Shown piece after piece: positions 42,740 to 50,198 of a stretch of DNA of 50,198 nucleotides; within the stretch, counting starts at the first letter, position 1; each line of letters starts with the position of its first letter. Position numbers and translations under genes: made by a program. Below the pieces are notes generated by a model. The model ran no database searches, was not told the DNA's origin, and worked only from the letters and a program-made list of their open reading frames with translations. Source of the stretch: Chara braunii. Taxonomy: Eukaryota; Streptophyta; Charophyceae; Charales; Characeae. The stretch is from positions 3,499 to 53,696 of the forward strand of contig BFEA01000412.1 of NCBI GenBank assembly GCA_003427395.1. The letters are read 5' to 3'.

Positions 42740-42960
42740 GACTAAGACAATGTCTATGAAAGTTGGTGCCGTAGAGTTCATATACTCTTCCTTACTACTG
42801 CTGATGTGCAGTCGTACATGATCGTACAAAAGTTGGAAATCCACTTCGACATAATTTTGAAAAAAAAAAACCTAAAATCCGGCACATGACAAAAAAAAAC
42901 GATATGAGCATTCACACGAGCGCATGATCTACTCTCTTGCCATCTTTGTCAACAGTGCTA
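42034..42960. other. AT-rich spacer with (CT)n/(TATC)n microsatellites
   Basis: A plus-strand frame 42118-42453 is hydrophobic (FYCTFLSYRLAFTMFRN) but AT-rich and unrecognised; I treat it as chance. (CT)n with (TATC)n lies at about 42629-42737. The minus-strand unknown coding block begins just beyond this interval. Confidence 0.45.
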
Positions 42961-42962
42961 AG

Positions 42963-43644
42963 CTACAATTTTTTTACAACAAAAAGTCCGGAAGTGCTAC
43001 AGCGGCGCAAGTGAACAAGGTCGTTGCTCAGACCGTTGGCTCGACGGAGTACACTCTTCGCAATGTTGAAGTTGGTGGTTAACTTGCGGTTCACCCCCGT
43101 TGTTTCTTCGTTCTCTACGATGACTGTTGAGATAGAAGCAGTGATGGCAGTCCTCCGAGCAACGAATTCTAACATTGCATCCCGTACGTGAATACAATAT
43201 TGTTTAACGTGCTGCTTGTACGCTCGCACCATCGAGTCTCCTGCATCACTCCGCGAGATCTTTTGTATTCATGCCTTCGTTGCACATATTGTAAGCCCTT
43301 CGTGGTATTGAACAGCAACACATGCAATGGTGGCGCTGCATTTCTTTGTCACCGGGGCAGCCACAAGGCCGTAACCGTAGAATACCTCCTTGTATCTTGC
43401 GTTCCCGTCCTTCTTGTAATTATTATTATTCTAACGGTCGCACACCCCCACCAGGTTGTAAATCTTTTTTCGCGCGCTTAGAGGATACAAGTGCAGTGAC
43501 GGTTCGTAATATGCAAAATCCCAGGTGAGAAGTCCGACGGCGTTACGTTGTCTCCTCAGCCGGTCTGATATCAGTTCCCCCCATTTGATTGACGTTCCCC
43601 ACCAATCTTGTCTTAACTGCCTCTCCATCCATTCCGGGTCCATA
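42963..43644 (-). pseudogene. Unrecognised coding block, tandem copy 2
   Basis: On the minus strand a pyrimidine-rich tract (43655-43690) and GTGCAG precede the block at 43644, a good splice acceptor. Then come EWMERQLRQDWW, IKWGELISDRLRRQRNAVG, EPSLHLYPLSARKKIYNLV, after a frame change RYKEVFYGYGLVA, TIACVAVQYHEGLTICATKA, and after another VRDAMLEFVARRTAITASIS, ISTVIVENEE. Every sub-block has a counterpart in the same order in copy 1 (43724-44387). I do not recognise the family. Conserved features are a W.ELIS motif, IY.L, EVFYG.G, CVA....GLT.CAT, and a long basic helix (DAM...R..I......VI). Frame changes indicate decay or short introns. Confidence 0.45.
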
Positions 43645-43723
43645 CTGCACGGACCAATAAGAAAAAGATAAAGAGAAAAAAAAAAAAAACCCCACATACA
43701 TCAAAAGCACAGATGAACGTCGG

Positions 43724-44387
43724 TCAATGCGGATAAGCACGCAAGACGGATTGCAGGTTGTTCCGTTTGCCACTTTCGCGCCGATGAATATGATCGACGA
43801 TACTGAACTTTGTGACGGTTTTAGTTTTTTTAAGTTTTTTCGTTTTACCGTCTTCGTTGCGGCATGTTATCACGGTCGTCGCCAAGTGAATGGCGATCCT
43901 CGACCTTTTGTTGATGACACGCAACATTGCATCTTTGATTTCGTTGAATAGACGTCTGACAAGCTTCAGCGTCGCCCTCCTGTAGTTGTTGTTTTCGAAC
44001 GTCGACGGCACCTTCGTTCGTTCAATCCGTGTTGCGCACCGTGTCAGACCACCGTCTGAACAAAACGCCACACATGTTACCGATCCATGGTGCTCACCCC
44101 CCCTGCCCCATATGTGAACAAACCCCAATCCGTAAAACACTTCGGTCCATTTGTCGAAGTCGTGGCTTCCGAAGTTCGCATCCGGCACTATCGTCTTGGC
44201 GAGCTTGTAAACTCCATCTCGCATCTCGTCGTACTACAGCTCAATCGAGGGCCAAGATGCGCACCAGTTGGTGCAGTCTATACCGACACCTCTCATTTGC
44301 GTTCTTGTTTTCCATGAGATTAGCTCCTGCCAGCGCACGGGTGTCCCTCATTTCTCGTTGCGCTTCCGGTCCGACAATGCAAACATT
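43724..44387 (-). pseudogene. Unrecognised coding block, tandem copy 1
   Basis: On the minus strand the block is preceded by a pyrimidine-rich tract and CTTAG (boundary about 44387). It reads GPEAQREMRD, then with frame changes VRWQELISWKTRTQMRGVG, PSIEL, MRDGVYKLAKTIVPDANFG, KWTEVFYGLGFV, GSVTCVAFCSDGGLTRCATR, RRLFNEIKDAMLRVINKRSR, IAIHLATTVITCRNEDGK, KFSIVDHIHRRESGKRNN. The 166-codon open part is 44224-43724. A stop lies between PSIEL and MRD. It parallels copy 2 at about 743-bp spacing, so a segmental duplication of an exon or domain took place. Function unknown. Confidence 0.5.
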
Positions 44388-44499
44388 CTAAGCACAATAA
44401 ATGAAGGAGAAAAAAGCAATCCAGTGGAGCAATTAGCGATGTGAACTAATATGTTCATGTTCAAAAGATGATCTCCACTACGCATGTCACACGTCACGA

Positions 44500-44796
44500 C
44501 TAAACAGATGTGTCTGAAGCAGATCCCATATCGTCCGTTGATGAAGGCGTCTTGTCAGGGACAGCCAACGACAATTGTGCATTCAGAGCTTCTCGTTTCG
44601 GGATCCTCATACCCGTTTCAGAATGTTTATTGCTGGACCATGCCCACACAACGGCCTCGAGGTCTTGCCACCCGTCGTTTGTTTCAGTTTCAACCTCCCA
44701 TGATTTTTCCCATGCGCCCGCATACAGCTTTGTCAAATCGCGCTGTCGGTGCGAATACCCTTACAAGGGTATCCGCCGTGGTTTTTGCAAGTGACA
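44500..44796 (-). CDS. Unrecognised upstream frame, possible first exon of the duplicated gene
   Basis: On the minus strand, ATG at 44796 opens MSLAKTTADTLVRVFAPTAR. In a second frame the sequence continues LTKLYAGAWEKSWEVETETN, DGWQDLEAVVWAWSSNKHS and ends ASDTSV at 44500. The second frame is Trp-rich and non-repetitive, plausibly protein. It lies directly upstream of copy 1 in the same direction. No counterpart was found before copy 2. Whether it belongs to the same gene is inference. Confidence 0.3.
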
Positions 44797-44799
44797 TAA

Positions 44800-45717
44800 A
44801 ATAGTTGTAATCTAGAGTTTAAGTATACCGCGCTAAGCGCGGTTGCGTCCGTAATTGCGTTGACTAGGTGGTTGACCACAATAGCGAGTGCGTGGGCGCG
44901 CAGGTTTAAGGCGCGCGTGATTCTTTTCTGATATTGATTGTCAGGCCGACCCGGACCTTGGTCGTTTTGCTTATTGTTATTATTTATTTATTTTTGATTA
45001 AGCAGGAATTAAGGATATTTTCTTTTGATTGGTACTTATATAAGCAAGCCGGCGCAGACAAATGGGGGCCGCGCAGCCGTTTTGTTGGCCCAAAGCGCCG
45101 TGCAGCACCGTCTCGTATGGTACTCTGCGGGCACTAATCTCTGGCTTGGGCATAGCCCTATAGGTTACGACAGCGGGCTGTTACTATGGAGGTTCGGGGA
45201 TTAAGGCCAGCAGGCGTCAGCGCGGCGGCAGCCGAGTAGCATGGAGCGAAAACCTGAGGGGTTGAGGGCCCTGTGGGGCTATCCCCCTCGGTTTTGCCTA
45301 TGGGTGCGGCGGCGGTCTCAAGCCGCGGGGCTGACACTGTGCCAGCGATCCCGCGACTCCCCGACGTTACATTTATTTTATTTTATTTCCCTTTTTGTCT
45401 ATTGTTCTGGGTCCCTTTCCTATCGCGTCCAGTTTTGGGACGCGGGATTGCAGTAGGAGCGCGTGGAGGTGTTGAATTTGCGGGGTCGCCTGAAGTGCAA
45501 TTACAAATTGTTTTCGTAGTTACGCCGGGGCGCTGTCCTCAATTTAGGCCCTTCAGGAAATCTGTTAAGGTAGGAATGGCGCGGGAAAGGTTCGTGCGGC
45601 CACTGCGTAGGGATGACGCAGTAAAATCCGGGAATGAACCCGGATGCCGACCGGGCCGGGTGCGCGNGCAGTGGGCTGGAGTTGGCACCAACAGAAGCAA
45701 GGCACGACTGATGCGCA
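44800..45717. other. GC-rich spacer before the rRNA-like segments
   Basis: No gene is supported. The composition changes here from AT-rich LINE-type to GC-richer DNA with many short inverted repeats. If the rRNA-like segments downstream belong to one LSU-like unit, this is where its 5' third would lie, but I could not match domain I motifs. Confidence 0.4.
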
Positions 45718-45810
45718 GATCATTCGTCGNACTTTGGGGTTTAGAGGTAAAGGCTAATTGAACCNCNTAGTAGCCAGCCTCNTCCGGAGTTTCCCGAAGG
45801 ATAGCTGGAG
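45718..45810 (+). rRNA. Diverged LSU rRNA domain II-like segment, copy 1 (probable pseudogene)
   Basis: ATCATTCGTCGNACTTTGGG, then AGAGGTAAAGGCTAATTGAA, TAGTAGCCAGCCTC, CCGGAGTTTCCCGAAGGATA and GCTGGAG follow, in order and spacing, the conserved eukaryotic cytosolic 25S/28S stretch that reads ATCGTTCGTC, GGGGCGAAAGACTAATCGAA, TAGTAGCTGGTTCC, CCGAAGTTTCCCTCAGGATA, GCTGGAG. The similarity is to the eukaryotic cytosolic type, not the bacterial/organellar one. Changes at near-universal positions argue for a pseudogene or a strongly diverged copy. Confidence 0.7.
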
Positions 45811-46186
45811 NTGTCAGGGGCCGCTTTCTCACCGTGTCGGACTACGCAGCGACGGGCGGCACCAGAAGGGAGCATCGATCACTACTCCTTGTGGTGTTAG
45901 ACTTAGCGCGCTATAGTAAAGCAGGGGCGCCCGAAGACACCGCTACACTACAGGGAGGACTGAATCACTACCCGGGTGTAGAATTGGTGGAAGCACCGCG
46001 GGCCACAGTGAGTACCAAGGGCCGATGGACAGGCTACGGTAGGAGGTAAGAGCGGAGTACGAGTGTAGTGTAGTACGAATGAACCCGGATGGGTTCCTGC
46101 GTCGGGTATGTGTAGAAACGGAGCGGGGAAGAGGCTGGCGAGGAGGAGGCTGGCAGTACACGGATGGGCAGAACCGCCCGTAGGAA

Positions 46187-46265
46187 CTGGGTATAGGGGC
46201 AAAAGACTAATCGAACCGGCTAAAAGCCGGATCCTCCCGAGGGTTCTCCGCGGGCTGGCCAGATA
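46187..46265 (+). rRNA. Diverged LSU rRNA domain II-like segment, copy 2 (probable pseudogene)
   Basis: GTATAGGGGCAAAAGACTAA and TCGAACC match the same conserved 25S/28S stretch as copy 1, almost perfectly over 26 nt. The next part has been replaced by a perfect hairpin, CCGGCTAAAAGCCGG, where TAGTAGCTGG is expected. Then CCTCCCGAGGGTTCTCC and a weak GATAGC follow. This second occurrence about 470 bp downstream of the first shows that the segment is duplicated. Confidence 0.65.
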
Positions 46266-46587
46266 GCGCTGCGCTGGGCTGCACTGCAGGGGAAAGACGG
46301 GTGTCGTGAAAGCGAGGCGGAGCAACGGGAGGGAGCAACGGGCATGCCGGACAGTGCTGTGCAACCGCGGGCGGAGTGTCGAGGCGGTGTGGCGAAGTGG
46401 AGANGAGTTAGAGCAGTAGGCTGACTGGACAGCGGGCCAGCCTGAAGGTCGAGCGCAGGGGCACGAACGGGGAGCAGAGCAGAGCATCGAAGGGGTGAAC
46501 CCAGCGCGATTTCGCGCCAGATACGTGCAGCAAGAGAAATGGCAGAAGTTGGTCATGGCGGAGAGGAAGTACGTCTTCCACACCCTA

Positions 46588-46620
46588 TCCTTGGCGGAAT
46601 CAAGCGGNGNAAGATGCTAG
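46588..46620 (+). rRNA. Possible LSU rRNA domain V-like segment
   Basis: CCTTGGCGGAATCAAGCGG, then two N-interrupted bases and AAGATG, resembles the conserved LSU segment CTTGGCAGAATCAGCGGGG followed by AAAGAAGACCC. Downstream CACATAGAGAGG..TAG.TGTAGG resembles the GACATAGAGGTGTAG-type stretch. The order relative to domain II is correct. This match is shorter and less certain. Confidence 0.4.
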
Positions 46621-48626
46621 TTTGATGCTTTTAGGCCGGGNGAATCACATAGAGAGGTTAGTTGTAGGAGAGAGTGAGTAGAATTAGTGTTAGAAGGGGA
46701 AAGAACTGCGCGGAGGCTATGGCGGAGGTGAGGGAGGAAGAGANGAAGAAATGAATATCTCGCTCGTTTCCGATCGGATTCGAGCGAGGAAAGATGATAT
46801 CCCCGGGTTTTGACCCCGGGCGAATCAGATAGTACTGCTAGTTTCAGCATTGGGATAAGTAGATAGAGAGTTAGTAAAAGATCAGACTGCGCCGAGTAGT
46901 CGGGGATGGCGACGAGAAGGAGAAGTCTGAGTTAAAACAGATTGGGTCGGTCATTTCTGAACCGAATTTAGTCATTCAAAGGGTGATTTTGGGGGTTTGG
47001 AGTTAGGCGAGTTGGAATGTGCGGGTGAATTGGCACAATAGTCAGTAGGGTAGGAGGTATAGTTGTTTTGAGTTGCGCCTGGGGGGGATGGTAGGCTAGT
47101 ATATGAGTATGGAATGAATCTACCCGTGTTTAGGGGCAGATTCATTCAACTTCGTATAACCTACTGCCAAGANCGGCGCGAANGAACANNGGGGTTGGAA
47201 ACTTACCTGGTGGCCACCGCAACTCTCTCTCTCCAAAACGCTTGTTAAGGGGCTCTCTCAGGCCGAGGTATTCACACCATGACAGCGAGTGAACCTGGTC
47301 GTACGAGCGACCAGGTGCAGGCGCCTACCAAGACACAGTAGGGAGCTCGAGGCTGAGCGACGGGGCCAGGCGCGAAACACCTACCACAGAAAGTCAGAGA
47401 GGCCAAGTGAACTGGGAGTCGGGCTACGCTAGAGTCGGTGCTGAGCGACTCGAAGGGGGCACGGTGTAGGGTAGTATGTTTACCCGAGTTTCAGCAGGGA
47501 AACACACCCTCAGTTGCTCGCGTCACGAGTGGTGAAATGAGATTCGTGAATGTGNCCCCGCCATATTGACCTTTACGAGCTCACCTGGACGTTTGTACTT
47601 ACAGCAGCTACAGTTGTTGTCGTCACGAGGATTCAGTTGGTGTGTATACGGGCCGGGCTCATGGTCAACGACTTCACTCCCGCTTAGCAAGGCTCGTGCA
47701 GCAGGGCTCCTTGGCTTTAGAATGTGTGTCTAGCGGGAATACTGGCCGGCTACTTCGAAGGATGAGGAGAGGCGCCAGGTTGGGTTTAAAAGTAGTCCGC
47801 CCGGTACTACAGTTTGAGATTGGGACTCCGCTTGTACTGTTGGTCAAGGTGGAGTGACTACAGACGGTGGGTCGTGCAAGAGTATGCTGCGAAGTTGCTG
47901 TTGAAACGGGGAAGGGGAATGCTACAGGCGGGATGAGCCAAACGGACTGTGGGCAACAGAACTGTGGACTGTGGACTACAAAACTGGGAACTGCGGACTG
48001 GCTGTTGGCTGTTACGGCAGACTGCGCACGGACTGTTGCTATTGCAGTCGGTTGCTGGGTTACGTAGCCGTGCATAGACTACTGCTCCAGGACCATCGCA
48101 AGTTGTGCACAGATTGCCACTGCTGAAAACCACGGCTTTTGCTGTTGGACTGCAGTTATTGCTGTTGGCTAAAGCTGTGTGCGACGATATCTGTCGCTGG
48201 GTTACTGCTGTTACCGCTTGCTGTTGCCATATGTCGCTGCGTTTGTGGCAGAACCACTGCTGTTGCTACCTGGCCACTGTCGTATATTGATGTTGCGCCA
48301 AGGGACTGCGTATGAATTGCTGCTATGACTAAGGACCGTTACACGCTGATAAACGNCNGCGATCGGGCGAGGCTTGGAGAGGTGGACGGACTGGACGAGG
48401 AGGGAAGNTAGTGCTGCGATTTAAAAAGGGTTAGTAGAGGGTTTGACTTCAACATTTTGAACCGGAACTTTGGTCAAGCTGATACTAATTGGCTGCCATT
48501 GCGGGGGCCCTCAGGCGCATCAAGGCAACAAGGCCCTCTCTTGCGAGACTGAGAGCACCACTCTTGGATCTGAGAGTCTCAAACCTATCTCTTTCTGCTT
48601 TTCTAAAATCTAAGTCTACTCTATTG
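46621..48626. other. Hairpin-dense non-coding region
   Basis: Perfect or near-perfect short hairpins occur repeatedly: CTCGCTCG/CGAGCGAG (46759-46788), CCCCGGG/CCCGGG (46801-46820), GAATGAATCT/AGATTCATTC (47112-47147), ACCTGGTCG/CGACCAGGT (47293-47316); just upstream GCGCGATTTCGCGC (46504) and GAACCCGGATGGGTTC (46081). No protein-coding frame is convincing. Many TTGCTGTTG/ACTGTTGCTG-type near repeats fill 47940-48300. Isolated N positions are scattered through it. Confidence 0.5.
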
Positions 48627-48760
48627 GGTACGAGAGGAAGGCGGCAGGCGGGATTGCAACCCGTAGGTCCGCGCTAAGGCCTCTGTGGGAGGNTCGCCCC
48701 ACCGATTGCGGGAGCTCTGCCGGAACCTAGGCGAGGTTCTGGAGGCAGGGAACCATCAGG
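48627..48760 (+). rRNA. Possible LSU rRNA sarcin-ricin-loop-like segment
   Basis: GGGTACGAGAGGAAGG contains GTACGAGAGGAA, identical to the core of the universally conserved sarcin-ricin loop (AGTACGAGAGGAACC). The downstream sequence has a TTGCAACCC.T.GGTCCGCGCT stretch that only loosely resembles the 3' part of LSU. Its position, downstream of domains II and V on the same strand, is correct for a collinear LSU-like unit. A 12-nt match alone could be chance. Confidence 0.35.
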
Positions 48761-49011
48761 TANATACCTTTTCATCTGTACAACCTACTACCACCCCTGT
48801 TTTGTTTATCCCCCTGTAGTATGATTATTGTATGCATGCGATTGTCCCTATGTTTTTTGCTTTCTCTTCAGGACCTAATTAGACTAACTGGAAAAAAAAT
48901 GTGTGAGAGTGAAGCCTAAGTTTCTACTTTGTTCTGATTGAAAGCAGACTAAGGATGAATTGGGGGGAAGGTGGGAGGAAGGTAGACTGCATGTGTTTGA
49001 CCGGGTCAACC

Positions 49012-49700
49012 AAAGCCTGAGCATAGTTTCTACTGTGAATGGCTCAGGGCTATGTTTATTTGGCTGTTTTTCTGAAGGACCAGGCATTGTTTCTACTGTG
49101 AATGGCCCGGTCGCTGTGTTTATTTGATTGTTTCAGGGGAACCAGGCATTGTTTCTACTGTGAATGGCCTGGTTACCTTAGTTAACTCTGAGGGTTTGTC
49201 TGATTGAAGGGGTTTAAATTCTTGTTTATTTTGAGGGAGGATTTTTTGTCTAAGGCTAAGCATTGTTTCCATGGTGAATGGTTNAGCCTGAAAACCACGC
49301 ACATAATTTAAACTAAGTATAAAGGAAAGTATTTTATGTATATTTGCATGTGAACTGGCAGCTGGGCATTGTTTCTACTGTGAATGGTCCAACGTTAAGC
49401 CATATCATTAGGAAGAGAAAAAGAGAAAATACAAAGTATAAATGAAAATACTTTGGGCAAGCTGAACATTGTTTCTACTGTGAATGGTTCAATCCCCTGC
49501 CCATATTTGCTTTTTCTTTTGAAAACAAAGTCAGAGAAATACTAAATTTTGGATATTAAACATCTCAGGGCGGCTAGGCATTGTTTCCATGGTGAATGGC
49601 CTAGTCATCTGCCCTAAAGAAGAGAGAAGTAGTTGTGCAACCTGTTCGTGTATATCGTGAAGGCAAGTTGGGCATTGTTTCCATGGCGAATGGTCCAGCT
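49012..49700. repeat. Array of eight hairpin units with constant loop and covarying stems
   Basis: The core GCATTGTTTC(TACTG or CATGG)TGAATGG starts at 49021, 49084, 49146, 49260, 49366, 49466, 49578 and 49672. Spacings are 62-63 bp for the first three and 94-114 bp thereafter. In each unit the bases outside the core are inverted repeats: CCTGAGC/GCTCAGG, GACCAGGC/GCCCGGTC, AACCAGGC/GCCTGGTT, GGCTAAGC/GTTNAGCC, TGGGC/GGTCCA, TGAAC/GTTCA, GGCTAGGC/GCCTAGTC, AGTTGGGC/GTCCAGCT. Inner ATT/AAT pairing with one bulged G extends the stem. Outer stem sequences differ widely between units while staying paired. Linkers share AT-rich GTTTATTTG or AAGTATAAA motifs. Confidence 0.85.
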
Positions 49701-49992
49701 CTATGTCTTATGTAAGATGGGTANANGGATTCAAGAACTTGAAGGTTCATAAACTATCTATATGGAATAAACTTGGAGTGGTGAGAGTACTTACAGTAGT
49801 GGTTTGGTTTGCATGTGACTGGATGGGATGNCTAGTTTGTTTAAGTTTCATTACTATAGGTAGTTGCTGTAGTTGCTCGCCACGTGCTAGAGCCATAGGA
49901 GTTAGTGTCAATTCCTGTTTTTTCTGTTATAACTTTTTTTTACTTAGGTCATTTCCTGCATTTTCTGATATCTTTTTCTTATACTTGGCCTT

Positions 49993-50198
49993 GTATAAAT
50001 CTTGGCAAGCTACTTTTCCTACGGGAAGGGCTGCCGAAATTTCTACAAAACCAAGAAGTTAGTTAAACTTTTGACTTGTCAGAATTCAGCTTGTCTTTTC
50101 CATATATCTGACTTAGTATAAATCTGGGAAGTCTCATTTTCTAAAGGGAGTGCTGCCCAAATTTCTACTAATTCAGAGAGTTAGACATAATTTGACTT
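49993..50198. repeat. Second tandem repeat with hairpin potential, cut by the window end
   Basis: Units start GTATAAATCT at 49993 and 50116 (period 123) and share CTGCC.AAATTTCTAC. Unit 1 can pair TTCC/GGAA across TACG; unit 2 pairs TTTC/GGGA across TAAA with wobbles. Longer-range GGC/GCC in unit 1 corresponds to GGG/CCC in unit 2. The array may continue beyond the window. Confidence 0.6.

Noticed and set aside
45718-46265. Intact nuclear rDNA unit
   Set aside because: Only short stretches match, universally conserved bases are changed and the domain II motif occurs twice.
49012-49700. CRISPR array
   Set aside because: Repeats are hairpins with variable arms and AT-rich linkers of unequal length (62-114 bp), in a eukaryotic setting with no cas genes.
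49012-49700. Hammerhead-type ribozyme or retrozyme
   Set aside because: The CTGATGA and GAAA core required for a hammerhead is absent from the conserved loop.
49012-49700. Integron attC-type recombination sites
   Set aside because: No GTTRRRY/RYYYAAC ends and no integrase; the resemblance is only that both are variable-stem hairpins.

Overview
This window looks like a transposon-rich, gene-poor stretch of a nuclear genome from the green lineage. My best guess is a charophyte alga such as Chara braunii, with moderate confidence. The evidence is a PIF/Harbinger element with a Myb/SANT-like (trihelix-type) partner protein, plant-type L1 LINEs (ORF1 with a DUF4283-like region and Cys/His knuckle, ORF2 with a C-terminal zf-RVT domain), SINEs with poly(A) tails, abundant microsatellites and two scaffold gaps. 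I could not establish any ordinary host gene; nearly all recognisable coding sequence belongs to mobile elements and most of it is broken.

Layout. 0-1.5 kb: minisatellite, a minus-strand LINE 3' fragment and a 5'-truncated SINE. 1.5-9.1 kb: a 7.1-kb PIF/Harbinger element (1516-8642, TTA target duplication) with a Myb/SANT-like gene on +, a transposase pseudogene on - and an unrecognised middle ORF. A 434-bp MITE (8646-9079) abuts it and shares its TTA. 9.1-24.2 kb: a graveyard of foldback elements, MITEs, two SINE families, a minus-strand LINE fragment and simple repeats. 24.3-42.0 kb: a three-level nest. One L1-type LINE (24.3-28.07 kb and 40.96-42.0 kb) appears split at its reverse-transcriptase GDPL codons. 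A longer LINE of the same family (about 29.6-40.6 kb) lies in the interruption, and its own RT is split by a GC-rich terminal-inverted-repeat element (36191-37755).

42.96-44.8 kb (minus strand): two diverged tandem copies of an unrecognised coding block, each preceded by a plausible splice acceptor. 44.8-50.2 kb: a different kind of sequence, rich in short perfect hairpins and carrying all the isolated single-N positions of the window. It contains segments clearly related to eukaryotic large-subunit rRNA (domain II motif twice; weaker domain V and sarcin-ricin-loop matches). It is followed by an array of eight hairpin units with a constant loop and covarying stems, and then by a second tandem repeat with hairpin potential.

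The most interesting signals are structural rather than protein-coding: (1) the covarying hairpin array at 49.0-49.7 kb beside rRNA-like sequence; (2) a dispersed SINE family whose 3' end is a hairpin with constant loop and compensatory stem changes, with target duplications and poly(A) tails; (3) foldback elements whose arms are tiled with TGCCCC motifs; (4) the duplicated unknown coding block. All reading was by eye, so alignment percentages are not given.
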